Below are positions 1-7,711 of a stretch of 64,000 bases of DNA, in pieces (position 1 is the first letter of the stretch; the number at the start of each line of letters is the position of its first letter). This stretch comes from Bacilli bacterium (lineage in GTDB: Bacteria > Bacillota_I > Bacilli_A > RF39 > UBA660): the NCBI GenBank assembly GCA_017541885.1, contig JAFXYF010000008.1, forward strand, positions 166,531-230,530. Direction: 5' to 3'. Both the position numbers and the translations under genes were made by a program. The notes below the pieces were generated by a model. That model was given only the letters and a program-made list of their open reading frames with translations, was not told the origin of the DNA and ran no database searches.

Positions 1-482
1 CAGATAAATCAGTTTTACTTACTATTGATGATGGTGCACACGGTACAGGAAAACATAATGGACATGTCTTAATTCCATTACTAGAACAGTACGAGGAACA
101 TGCTACCCTATTCCTAATTGCAGGATGGTGGGATATAAATAATTACAGATCAGATTATTTAGATATTCAATCACACAGTTTCAATCTACATTATGAAGCA
201 AGTTGTCCAGATGGTAGAGGTTTAGTTGCTTGTTCAGATTACGCAACAGTTAAAAAAGACCTACAACAATCTCTAGATGTAATAAAAGATAATACATCAT
301 TCTGTTTCCCATTCTATAGTTATGATAATGAATCAATTCAAGCAATAAAAGAATTAGGATTTAGAGTTTCATTTGTAGGTGGAAGTGTTAATGCAAGACG
401 TAGTAATAATAGATACTTAATTCCAAGATATCCAATAATGGAAGATATTACATTAAACGAATTTATAAATATGGTTAGATAA
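1..482 (+). CDS. Polysaccharide deacetylase family protein, 3' part only
   Basis: The gene enters from outside the window: codons are in frame from base 3 and run to a TAA at 480-482. The visible 159 residues look like a NodB-type carbohydrate esterase. They begin with LLTIDDGAHGTG, which carries the paired Asp of motif 1 (D-D), and later have SHSFNLH, a histidine pair like the zinc-binding motif 2 with one extra residue between the histidines. FCFPFYSYD could correspond to the motif-3 region. Such enzymes remove N-acetyl groups from peptidoglycan or other surface glycans and usually act outside the membrane. Any signal peptide would be upstream of the window. It converges on the next gene across a shared hairpin. 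The family is well supported; the substrate is unknown. Confidence 0.75.
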   Translation, partial: DKSVLLTIDDGAHGTGKHNGHVLIPLLEQYEEHATLFLIAGWWDINNYRSDYLDIQSHSFNLHYEASCPDGRGLVACSDYATVKKDLQQSLDVIKDNTSFCFPFYSYDNESIQAIKELGFRVSFVGGSVNARRSNNRYLIPRYPIMEDITLNEFINMVR

Positions 483-483
483 A

Positions 484-507
484 AAAAGATGTCATAAGAC
501 ATCTTTT
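484..507. terminator. Bidirectional intrinsic terminator
   Basis: A 10-bp perfect stem (AAAAGATGTC / GACATCTTTT) with loop ATAA lies between convergent genes, with A and T tracts on both flanks, so it can serve both strands. The 3' arm touches the stop codon of the minus-strand gene. Confidence 0.8.
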
Positions 508-973
508 ATTTTGCTTTAATTTTTAATTCTATAGAAAATGGAAGCTCAACTTTTTCAATTACGTTTTTAGCAAGTTCTATTTTTATCTCACCAGTACTAG
601 CTTTACCACTCTTAATAGTTTTAGCTTCACTAGAAGTAATAGTAAAGTATTCATCTTGATAAATCTTTTCACCATTAACATAAACATCATAGTCTATATC
701 ATATGAAATACTATTATTAAATACTTCATATTTAATTAATTCAAAGTCCCCTACTTCATGTAAGTTAATCTCATCTAAAACAATTCCTCTATTATTTGGT
801 GTTAAAGAAACTTTAGTACCATTAACAGTAGATACTTCAGTAAAATAAGCATCTACATAATTAGCCTTCGCAACATAAGAAACATCGGTATAAATAGTAC
901 CGTGTTGACTTGAATAAAAAACACTAAATAAAGATAAAACCGCAACTAAACAGCATATAATTCTTTCGTACAT
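506..973 (-). CDS. Small secreted or membrane-anchored beta-rich protein, unknown function
   Basis: The product is about 155 residues. I start it at ATG 973 (MYERIICC) because a GGGGG purine block lies 8 bases upstream; the longer in-frame GTG at 1000 has no ribosome binding site. Residues 1-20 are a hydrophobic signal or anchor. The rest looks like one beta-sandwich, including VGDFELIKYEVFNNS. That resembles the PGDYYEFTVDAVN segment of the larger paralogous secreted proteins at 5.6-8.7 kb and 48.8-50.9 kb, and the LKPGDKL..NNG region of TasA/camelysin proteins. It may be a minimal single-domain relative of that family; the similarity is by eye only. It has its own extended -10 promoter (TGATATAAT, 1009-1017). 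No function is recognised. Confidence 0.7.
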   Translation of the reverse strand: MYERIICCLVAVLSLFSVFYSSQHGTIYTDVSYVAKANYVDAYFTEVSTVNGTKVSLTPNNRGIVLDEINLHEVGDFELIKYEVFNNSISYDIDYDVYVNGEKIYQDEYFTITSSEAKTIKSGKASTGEIKIELAKNVIEKVELPFSIELKIKAK

Positions 974-1008
974 AACAGGACCCCCATCCTCGATCTTCAC
1001 ATGATTAT

Positions 1009-1017
1009 ATTATATCA
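1009..1017 (-). promoter_or_regulatory. Extended -10 promoter element
   Basis: On the minus strand this reads TGATATAAT, a perfect TGn-TATAAT. It lies about 36 bases upstream of the chosen start codon of the small secreted protein. No convincing -35 is seen. Confidence 0.55.
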
Positions 1018-1052
1018 TATTTTGCCCCAAAAATCAAATTCTATGCACTAAA

Positions 1053-1076
1053 AAAGAAGGCTTTCTAACCTTCTTT
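1053..1076 (-). terminator. Intrinsic terminator overlapping the DUF4127 gene end
   Basis: The stem is AAAGAAGG / CCTTCTTT, followed by a T run on the minus strand. The TAG stop of the DUF4127 gene lies inside the hairpin. Confidence 0.7.
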
Positions 1077-2987
1077 AGCTTCTGTAATTGAATTAGGTAT
1101 TACTGGACTTAATCCCTCTCCTAAAGAAAGATCTACTCCAAAACTAATTTCATTATTTCTACTCCAAGGTAAATAATAACTCATAATAGATGCAGTCTTT
1201 ATACCTTTTTCTTCATATGGTTTAATATCAGATATAAAACTAGCTTTCTTTAAGTTATTAAGAATCATATTTACTCTAGAACTCATATTATTTTCAATAT
1301 TCTCAATATTATTATCAGTCTTAGTTAAAGGAACAAATGCCATATCTTCAACAAATGATAATGTCATACTCTTCGCAAAAGCTTTATCATTTTTATCATC
1401 ATGTTTTTCTTGTGCTAAATATATAAATCTTGTAGTACCTTCACATAAACCAATTCTAGAACTATTAATAAATCCATTCCAGTTACTATAACCAATTAAA
1501 TAACCAATTGGAATATTAGCTTTATCATAATTACTTAAATAATCAATTAAAAGCATATCTTCACTAAGTTTAGCATCATTAATTATAACGGTAGGAATAC
1601 TCTTATGAATATTATCTAAATAATGATTTATTAAATTAATAGTATTCTTTTCTTTATCTTCCTTCTTATCAGAACTAATATATACAAGTATTTCAAAATT
1701 AGGATTCTTAGAACCATCTTTAATACCTAAATCTTTTAATAGATTATTCATATATTCTTGATAAGTAGAAGTACTACCACTAATAGTCTTATTATAATCT
1801 CCAAAATATGAAATAGATATATTTATTTTCTTTGTAATAGAATCAAGTAACATATCAGTATATGCCACTTCACTTAATGTAGATACTCCCTCTCTAACAG
1901 TCGCATTAACTTTCTTACTAGAAATAAGTTTTTCTACATAAGCAATATCAGCTTCTTGAATATTAGAAGAAGCACTACTATCATTAATACCATAATATAA
2001 ATGAATATTATTCTTATTATCACTCTTAGAAATAGTCTCAATTATATATTTAGAATAAGTTATTTTTCTTTCTCTTGCGGCTAAATATTTATTTAATTTA
2101 TCTAAAGCAAGAGTTGTTTGAATAGATTTACCATTCTGATCTAAATAATAATTCTCACTAATCTTACTAATAGTTAAATCTTCATCATTTAATATCTTTC
2201 TAGGAAGCTTAGAATACTCTACTAATAATTTATAATCATCACTAGTAAAATCCATAAATCCAGGAGTTACAGATAATCCCATAATAGAATCTATTAAATA
2301 TACATGATTATTTTCATCTTTAATAATCTTTTCAAATGCTTTCTTCGCAGTATCTATCTTTTTACCATAAACTTCAAAATCTTTATCACTTAAATATTCT
2401 GATCCAACTATTCCTCCAGAAAATAACTGATCAAGAGAAATAATATAGTAATCACATCCATCTTCTTCCATTTCAAGTAACCAACTAGCTATCTTAATAG
2501 GATTACCATATTTAGTAGAGTATCCTACATAAGAATTATCTACACTATCTACATTAGTTTTATAATACTTTTCATCTGGCATTGCTAAAGTATATCCATT
2601 AGATTCAGATAAATACTTCATACGAGTAGTATGAATCATACGATCATCTATTGGTACATAAACAATAGTTTTACCAGCTAATAAACTTTCATAAGTACCG
2701 GGATCTTTATTCTTTTTATTATCTTTCTTAGAAAACCAATCAAACTTAATCTTATCTAACTTTATCCAATTAAAATTAATAGAATCAAACTTCATTTGAC
2801 TAAGTTTAACTCCTAATTCCATATTCTCATCATAAAAAATAAAAGTTAAAACAAAAACAAGTATAAAGAAGAAAACTTTAAATACTTTTTTACCTCTTTT
2901 TCTACGAGCTTTTTTCTTAGCCAATTTAATTTGATTTTTTCTTTGTAATCGAAGGCGTTCTTGATTTGCACTATCTAAATTACCCAT
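1065..2987 (-). CDS. DUF4127 family protein, membrane-anchored
   Basis: This 640-residue protein begins with a strongly basic segment and one membrane helix (about residues 36-54), followed by a large extracytoplasmic domain. The order of motifs is that of DUF4127: YVPIDDRMIHTTR near the start, SLDQLFSGGIVGSE in the middle, YYGINDSS, and GYSNWNGFINSSR followed by a PWSRNNEI segment near the end. The family's biochemical role is not established. Members are often annotated as secreted or lipid-anchored proteins of Firmicutes. I chose ATG 2987 (MGNLDS) because GGAG sits 8 bases upstream; the extra MLV from GTG 2996 would overlap that site. An extended -10 (TGCTATAAT, 3015-3023) precedes it. Confidence 0.8.
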   Translation of the reverse strand: MGNLDSANQERLRLQRKNQIKLAKKKARRKRGKKVFKVFFFILVFVLTFIFYDENMELGVKLSQMKFDSINFNWIKLDKIKFDWFSKKDNKKNKDPGTYESLLAGKTIVYVPIDDRMIHTTRMKYLSESNGYTLAMPDEKYYKTNVDSVDNSYVGYSTKYGNPIKIASWLLEMEEDGCDYYIISLDQLFSGGIVGSEYLSDKDFEVYGKKIDTAKKAFEKIIKDENNHVYLIDSIMGLSVTPGFMDFTSDDYKLLVEYSKLPRKILNDEDLTISKISENYYLDQNGKSIQTTLALDKLNKYLAARERKITYSKYIIETISKSDNKNNIHLYYGINDSSASSNIQEADIAYVEKLISSKKVNATVREGVSTLSEVAYTDMLLDSITKKINISISYFGDYNKTISGSTSTYQEYMNNLLKDLGIKDGSKNPNFEILVYISSDKKEDKEKNTINLINHYLDNIHKSIPTVIINDAKLSEDMLLIDYLSNYDKANIPIGYLIGYSNWNGFINSSRIGLCEGTTRFIYLAQEKHDDKNDKAFAKSMTLSFVEDMAFVPLTKTDNNIENIENNMSSRVNMILNNLKKASFISDIKPYEEKGIKTASIMSYYLPWSRNNEISFGVDLSLGEGLSPVIPNSITEAKEG

Positions 2988-3014
2988 AACCAACACTCCA
3001 CTATTCTAAATTAC

Positions 3015-3023
3015 ATTATAGCA
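3015..3023 (-). promoter_or_regulatory. Extended -10 promoter element
   Basis: TGCTATAAT on the minus strand, 28 bases upstream of the DUF4127 start. The match to TGn-TATAAT is perfect; the -35 is weak. Confidence 0.5.
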
Positions 3024-3046
3024 TACCAACCAATCAAAGAAAAGAA

Positions 3047-4123
3047 CTAAGTTTTAGAAATATTAAGTAAAATACCCATACTAATCATACTAATCCATAA
3101 ACTACTTCCACCATAACTAAGAAATGGAAGAGTCACTCCAGTAACAGGTATTAAACCAACTACTACCATTAAGTTTAATGCTGTTTGAAAAAGTAATTGA
3201 AAAGTAATCCCAAAAGACAAATATTTAGAAAAAGAATCACTACAATTAATACTAATCTTAATACCTCTAAATAATATAATTCCAAATAAAGTTAATACAA
3301 ATATTACTCCTATTATTCCAAACTCTTCACAAATAATAGAAAATATAAAATCAGTTTGAGGTTCAGGTAAATAAAAATGTTTTTGAATAGAATTTAAATA
3401 ACCCATTCCAAGAAGTCCAGAAGGACCTATTGCATATAAACTTTGTATTATTTGAAAACCAGTACCTAATGCATCACTCCAAGGATTAATAAAAGAAGTA
3501 ATTCTATCCATTCTATAAGGAGCAATCAATATTAAAAGTATAACTCCAATTACTCCTACTACTCCACCAAATATAAAAAAAGATATTGGGCATCCTGCAA
3601 TAAAAAGTAAAGCAAGAATACTACAAACTATAATAAAACCAGTACCAAAATCAGGTTGTAACATAATAAGTCCAAATATTACAAATGTAATAAAAAGAAT
3701 TGGTATAACTCCTCTAAATATAGATTTAATATCTTCTTCACTATTAGATAAATATTTAGATACAAATATCAATAATCCTATCTTACAAGCTTCTGATGGC
3801 TGTATACCAAAACTACCTATCCCAAACCAACTTCTACTACCATTACGAATAGATCCTATTCCAGGAATCAATACAAGAATTAATAAAATAATACATAATA
3901 ATAAAATCTTATTAGAATTCTTATAATAAAAAGAAATAGGTATTTTAGAAACAATAATCATAATAATAATTCCAATTATAAAAAATATACTTTGGTATTT
4001 CACATAATGAAAAGCATCTTGAAATTTAAAAGATGCCCAAATACTAGAAGCAGAATATATCATTATAATTCCAAATACTCCTAAAACAAGAATAGTAAAA
4101 AATAAAATCTTATCAAATTTCAT
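3047..4123 (-). CDS. FtsW/RodA/SpoVE-family peptidoglycan glycosyltransferase
   Basis: This is a 358-residue SEDS protein with about ten membrane helices. Family signatures are GIGSIRNGSRSWFGIG, QPSEACKIGLLIF, LQPDFGTG, PEPQTDFIFSIICEE and a C-terminal PVTGVTLPFLSYGGSS. SEDS proteins polymerise lipid II into glycan strands together with a class B PBP. The open frame extends to 4222, but that would run into the neighbouring aminopeptidase and its terminator. ATG 4123 (MKFDKIL) has AGGTGAG just upstream and gives a normal family length, so I use it. Because spoVD-like and pbpB genes lie upstream in the same orientation, this is likely the dcw-cluster spoVE/ftsW member rather than rodA; which of the two is uncertain. 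Confidence 0.9.
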   Translation of the reverse strand: MKFDKILFFTILVLGVFGIIMIYSASSIWASFKFQDAFHYVKYQSIFFIIGIIIMIIVSKIPISFYYKNSNKILLLCIILLILVLIPGIGSIRNGSRSWFGIGSFGIQPSEACKIGLLIFVSKYLSNSEEDIKSIFRGVIPILFITFVIFGLIMLQPDFGTGFIIVCSILALLFIAGCPISFFIFGGVVGVIGVILLILIAPYRMDRITSFINPWSDALGTGFQIIQSLYAIGPSGLLGMGYLNSIQKHFYLPEPQTDFIFSIICEEFGIIGVIFVLTLFGIILFRGIKISINCSDSFSKYLSFGITFQLLFQTALNLMVVVGLIPVTGVTLPFLSYGGSSLWISMISMGILLNISKT

Positions 4124-4160
4124 TTTCTCACCTATAAAAATATATGTATTAAATAAAAAA

Positions 4161-4178
4161 AAAGAACTTTCGTTCTTT
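4161..4178 (-). terminator. Intrinsic terminator after the M18 aminopeptidase
   Basis: AAAGAAC / GTTCTTT stem with loop TTTC. On the minus strand it follows the TAA of the aminopeptidase directly and leads into a T run. Confidence 0.75.
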
Positions 4179-5555
4179 TTAAGCATCTTGTAAGAAAGAT
4201 ACATAGCATTTATATGCTTCATATATATCAGACTTAGCAGTTACTTCCCAAGGAGCATGCATACTAAGTACTCCTACTCCACAGTCAATAACATTAACAT
4301 TTTTATTAGCAAGGATATAAGCAATAGTTCCTCCTCCACCAGCATCTACTTTTCCAAGTTCTGATATTTGGAAATGAACATCATGATTATCCATTATATT
4401 TCTAAGTTTAGCAACAAACTCTGCATTGGCGTCATTTGAACCACTCTTTCCACGAGAACCAGTATACTTACAGAATACAACTCCTTGATTAAAGTAAGAA
4501 GCATTTCTCTTATCCATTACATCAGCATATAGTGGATCATATGCAGCATTAACGTCACTACTTAACATATAAGAGTTTGTAAGTGTTCTAGGAAGTGCAG
4601 TATTCTCAGTATGTCCCATTAAATTACACATCTCTAGAATTGCATTTTCATAGAATGTAGATTGCATTCCAGTAGCACCTACACTACCAATTTCTTCTTT
4701 ATCAACTAAAATACAACTAATAGTCTTATCACAAGGAGGACAATCTAAGAATGCTCTTAAAGATGCATAAGCACATACTTTATCATCTTGTCCATAAGCC
4801 ATAATCATAGATCTATCTAAACCAAAGTCTCTTGCTTTACCAGCAGGAACAACTTCAATCTCTGCAGATAAGAAATCTCCATCTTCAATATAATATTTAT
4901 TCTTTAGAATTTGCATTATATTCTTCTTAACTAATTCTTCATCTTTACTATCATCAATTGGCATACTACCAATTAATACATCTAAACCTTCTCCTTCAAT
5001 TACTTTAGAAGCTTCTTTCTTCATTTGTTCAGATCCTAAATGAGGAAGTAAATCTGTAATACCTACTACTGGATCAGATTCATCTTCTCCAATAACAACA
5101 TTAATAACTTCTCCATTTTTCTTAACAACTACTCCATGAAGTGCAAGAGGAATAGTTACCCATTGATATTTTTTAATACCACCATAATAATGAGTATCTA
5201 AATATGCAAACTCAGAATCTTCATATAAAGGATTAGCTTTTAAATCAAGTCTAGGAGAATCTACATGAGCTCCTAATATATTAATCCCATTAGTAATGTC
5301 TTCACGACCTATAATAAATAAAGCTAAACTTTTACCTCTATTATTAACATAGATTTTATCTCCCGGATCTAATCTTCTATTCTCTTCAATACAAACATCT
5401 AAATTAACAAATCCAGAATTCTCTGCAATAGCAATTGCATTTTTAATAACTTCTCTTTCAATTTTACTAATACTAATAAATTTACGATAATCATCACAAA
5501 CATCATTTAATTTATTAATATCCTCATCATTATACTTTTTCCATACATTTTCCAT
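4179..5555 (-). CDS. M18 family (aspartyl) aminopeptidase
   Basis: This 458-residue protein is a cytosolic dizinc exopeptidase of the M18 family, which removes N-terminal Asp/Glu or neutral residues from peptides. The ligand motifs are all present and in order: GAHVDSPRLD (His-x-Asp), DKEEIGSVGATG (paired Glu), SSDVNAAYDP (metal Asp), DAGGGGTIA and the C-terminal SMHAPWEV (His). Length and arrangement match bacterial ApeA-type enzymes. The start is set at ATG 5555 (MENVWKK), 8 bases after a perfect AGGAGG; the alternative ATG at 5561 is only 2 bases from it. It has its own extended -10 and its own terminator, so it is probably monocistronic. Confidence 0.93.
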   Translation of the reverse strand: MENVWKKYNDEDINKLNDVCDDYRKFISISKIEREVIKNAIAIAENSGFVNLDVCIEENRRLDPGDKIYVNNRGKSLALFIIGREDITNGINILGAHVDSPRLDLKANPLYEDSEFAYLDTHYYGGIKKYQWVTIPLALHGVVVKKNGEVINVVIGEDESDPVVGITDLLPHLGSEQMKKEASKVIEGEGLDVLIGSMPIDDSKDEELVKKNIMQILKNKYYIEDGDFLSAEIEVVPAGKARDFGLDRSMIMAYGQDDKVCAYASLRAFLDCPPCDKTISCILVDKEEIGSVGATGMQSTFYENAILEMCNLMGHTENTALPRTLTNSYMLSSDVNAAYDPLYADVMDKRNASYFNQGVVFCKYTGSRGKSGSNDANAEFVAKLRNIMDNHDVHFQISELGKVDAGGGGTIAYILANKNVNVIDCGVGVLSMHAPWEVTAKSDIYEAYKCYVSFLQDA

Positions 5556-5575
5556 AATCATAACCTCCTATTATC

Positions 5576-5584
5576 AGTATAACA
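5576..5584 (-). promoter_or_regulatory. Extended -10 promoter element
   Basis: TGTTATACT on the minus strand (TGn-TATACT), about 20 bases upstream of the aminopeptidase start. Confidence 0.5.
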
Positions 5585-5621
5585 TATTATTAATCATTAT
5601 TTATAAAATCGGTAATCATTT

Positions 5622-6599
5622 TTAAATAGAAAAATCTCCACACTCAAATCCATCTATTGAACGAAGAGCACAACCATATCCCCCATCAACAATTACTACA
5701 CGACCATTTTCATAAATAGATGCCCCCGTATGAGAATTTAAAACACAATAATAATGATCAGAATACTCACTGCAATTAGAAAACAAAGAATCTAAATAGT
5801 TTTTATTATATAAATAGCGATACCCAGAATCTCCACCATATAAGTAATAAACATTTCCATCTAATAAAATTCCGACTGATTCTTCATATACTTTATTATC
5901 AACAAGATATAATCTAACAAAAATATTACGAGAAAAATTGTCTATTGCTTCTTGATAAGTTTCATAAACAGGAAAATTACCAATATCTCTACCTCTTCTA
6001 AGTTCAGTTGCACTTGTTGTGGTATATACATATTGTCCTTTTTCAGCTTGAGAAAAAGTAATAGTTGCTTCTATTGATAAAGATAAGTTTTCTGAAGGTA
6101 AATCACTCTCACTTAAAATATCATTATATCCAACCATAATATACATTTTTCTTCTAGTATTAGCCCACAATATATCTCCTAAAACAAATTGATTACCCCC
6201 AAAAATATCATAAGACATAGTAGACACCAAATAACTAGGTAAATTAACAACACTTGCACCATTAAGTTTAAGTCCACCACTATTAATAGCGGCATCTAAT
6301 GACCCTGCATTAACTGCTTCTATTGAAAACTTATAATAGTCCCCAGGTTGATTTAATTTAATATGGTAACTTACAGTTTGTCCATCAGCACTAATAGTCG
6401 CAGGAGTAATAACTTGTGTACCAGTTATAGATCCACTTAGTACTTGCACATTTTCAAAATGCACATCCCAACTAGATGCATCTATATCACTAGTTCCATC
6501 AATACTTAAAGTTGTAGTTAAAAAAGCATAGCCTATTCCCATACTTAATACAAGTAATATGATTATAAAAAGAATTGTTTGTTTTCTGTCACTCTTCAT
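5622..6599 (-). CDS. Paralogous secreted two-domain protein (SipW/TasA-type N-terminus), copy 1
   Basis: The product has 325 residues. Residues 1-30 are a basic start plus a hydrophobic segment ending GIGYAFLTTTLSIDG, close in pattern to SipW-dependent signal peptides. Residues about 40-190 form a beta-rich domain (WDVHFENVQV, GDYYKFSIEAVN, then SDLPSENLSL) like TasA/camelysin folds. Residues about 210-325 form a second domain, shared with four other proteins in this window, with TYQEAIDNF, VGILLDGNVYYLYGGDSG and spaced cysteines near the end. There is no LPXTG motif or C-terminal anchor. ATG 6599 is supported by AGGTGAG. It is likely exported or displayed; function unknown. It is the first of three tandem copies, each with its own terminator. 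Confidence 0.85.
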   Translation of the reverse strand: MKSDRKQTILFIIILLVLSMGIGYAFLTTTLSIDGTSDIDASSWDVHFENVQVLSGSITGTQVITPATISADGQTVSYHIKLNQPGDYYKFSIEAVNAGSLDAAINSGGLKLNGASVVNLPSYLVSTMSYDIFGGNQFVLGDILWANTRRKMYIMVGYNDILSESDLPSENLSLSIEATITFSQAEKGQYVYTTTSATELRRGRDIGNFPVYETYQEAIDNFSRNIFVRLYLVDNKVYEESVGILLDGNVYYLYGGDSGYRYLYNKNYLDSLFSNCSEYSDHYYCVLNSHTGASIYENGRVVIVDGGYGCALRSIDGFECGDFSI

Positions 6600-6618
6600 A
6601 TACTCACCTACTATTATT

Positions 6619-6627
6619 AGTATAACA
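6619..6627 (-). promoter_or_regulatory. Extended -10 element of surface-protein copy 1
   Basis: TGTTATACT on the minus strand, placed between the upstream terminator T-run and the AGGTGAG ribosome binding site. No good -35; that position is occupied by the terminator tract. Confidence 0.5.
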
Positions 6628-6631
6628 TAAA

Positions 6632-6654
6632 AAAAGAACTAATACAGTTCTTTT
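6632..6654 (-). terminator. Intrinsic terminator after surface-protein copy 2
   Basis: AAAAGAACT / AGTTCTTTT stem with loop AATAC, then a T run. It is identical in sequence to the hairpin at 7677-7699. Confidence 0.8.
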
Positions 6655-7644
6655 TTAATATCCAGGGAAATAATAACAATACGACTTTTTATCATTATCA
6701 ATCTCACATCTATAACTATATTTATCTGAAAAACGCACCTTGCCATTATTATATATTTTTAAATCATAATCATCAATACTACAAGAATATCCATTATCAA
6801 TATAATTACAATTGCTAGAACCAAATGCTTCTTGAGCAACTGCTTTGTTTGATTCATATGATGCTCCACTATCTCCACCTTTAACATAATAAATATTTCC
6901 ATTTAATTCAAACCCCACTTCAGAGGTCATTACATTATTATTAGAAATGAAATGTCGTAAAAAGGCATGATGCCCAAAGTGTTCTAAAGGTTCTTGATAA
7001 TTATTATAATAAACTCCTCCAAAAGGAACACGCTTATCAACAATAAAAACCTGTTCATCAGATGTAAAAAGATATAAGTTATTATAGTTTGGAGTATGAT
7101 CCTGAACATAGTTTATATCCATTGTAATATTAAGAGATTGATTATCTTGTGGAAGTTCAGAAATGTTTAAATCTCTCTTATACATAATACCATAATAATA
7201 AGTTATAGTTTCTCCAGAAAGTAAATATTGTCCAATTTGAACCGGAATTTCATAATCATACCAAAAAAGTCTCGTAATAAGATATGAAGGAATATTATTC
7301 TCTTCTCCATTTACTTTAATAGATATATTATCTACTTTTGCATCAAGTGTACCATCATTAACCACATCTACAGTAAAAATATACATATCTCCAGGCTCTA
7401 ATTTAATATGATAACTTACAGAAGTACCATTATTGCCAATTGTAGCTGGAGTAATAACCTTACTCCCAGTTATAGATCCACTTTGTACTTGTACATTTTC
7501 AAAATGTACATCCCAACTAGATGCATCTATATCACTAGTTCCATCAATACTTAAAGTTGTAGTTAAAAAAGCATAACCAATTCCCATACTCATTACAAGT
7601 AATATGATTATAAAAAAAATTGTTTGTTTTCTGTCGCTCTTCAC
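6655..7644 (-). CDS. Paralogous secreted two-domain protein, copy 2
   Basis: The product has 329 residues with the same layout as copy 1: anchor ending GIGYAFLTTTLSIDG, TasA-like domain (WDVHFENVQV, PGDMYIFTVDVVN) and C-terminal domain (NYQEPLEHF, VGFELNGNIYYVKGGDSG, SYESNKAV, then four to five cysteines). The first 60 residues are nearly identical to copy 1; similarity falls sharply after that. The start codon is GTG (7642-7644) where the paralogs have ATG, inside an otherwise conserved leader (AGGTGAGT). It is presumably exported. No enzymatic motif is seen. Confidence 0.85.
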   Translation of the reverse strand: MKSDRKQTIFFIIILLVMSMGIGYAFLTTTLSIDGTSDIDASSWDVHFENVQVQSGSITGSKVITPATIGNNGTSVSYHIKLEPGDMYIFTVDVVNDGTLDAKVDNISIKVNGEENNIPSYLITRLFWYDYEIPVQIGQYLLSGETITYYYGIMYKRDLNISELPQDNQSLNITMDINYVQDHTPNYNNLYLFTSDEQVFIVDKRVPFGGVYYNNYQEPLEHFGHHAFLRHFISNNNVMTSEVGFELNGNIYYVKGGDSGASYESNKAVAQEAFGSSNCNYIDNGYSCSIDDYDLKIYNNGKVRFSDKYSYRCEIDNDKKSYCYYFPGY

Positions 7645-7663
7645 AGACTCACCTACTATTATT

Positions 7664-7672
7664 AGTATAACA
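7664..7672 (-). promoter_or_regulatory. Extended -10 element of surface-protein copy 2
   Basis: TGTTATACT on the minus strand, in the same position relative to the RBS and terminator as the element at 6619-6627. Confidence 0.5.
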
Positions 7673-7676
7673 TAAA

Positions 7677-7699
7677 AAAAGAACTAATACAGTTCTTTT
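7677..7699 (-). terminator. Intrinsic terminator after surface-protein copy 3
   Basis: AAAAGAACT / AGTTCTTTT stem, loop AATAC, followed by a T run on the minus strand. Same hairpin as 6632-6654. Confidence 0.8.
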
Positions 7700-7711
7700 T
7701 AATATAATTAG

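Larger units (their letters stand above)
6536..6660 (-). repeat. Duplicated intergenic plus signal-peptide block, copy A
   Basis: This stretch (first codons, RBS, -10 and preceding terminator of copy 1) is nearly identical to 7556-7700. The run from the RBS through TATACT to the hairpin is essentially unchanged. The two genes differ much more in their 3' halves. Confidence 0.8.
7556..7700 (-). repeat. Duplicated intergenic plus signal-peptide block, copy B
   Basis: Near-identical partner of 6536-6660, including terminator, -10, RBS and N-terminal codons. One visible difference changes the start codon from ATG to GTG. Confidence 0.8.
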
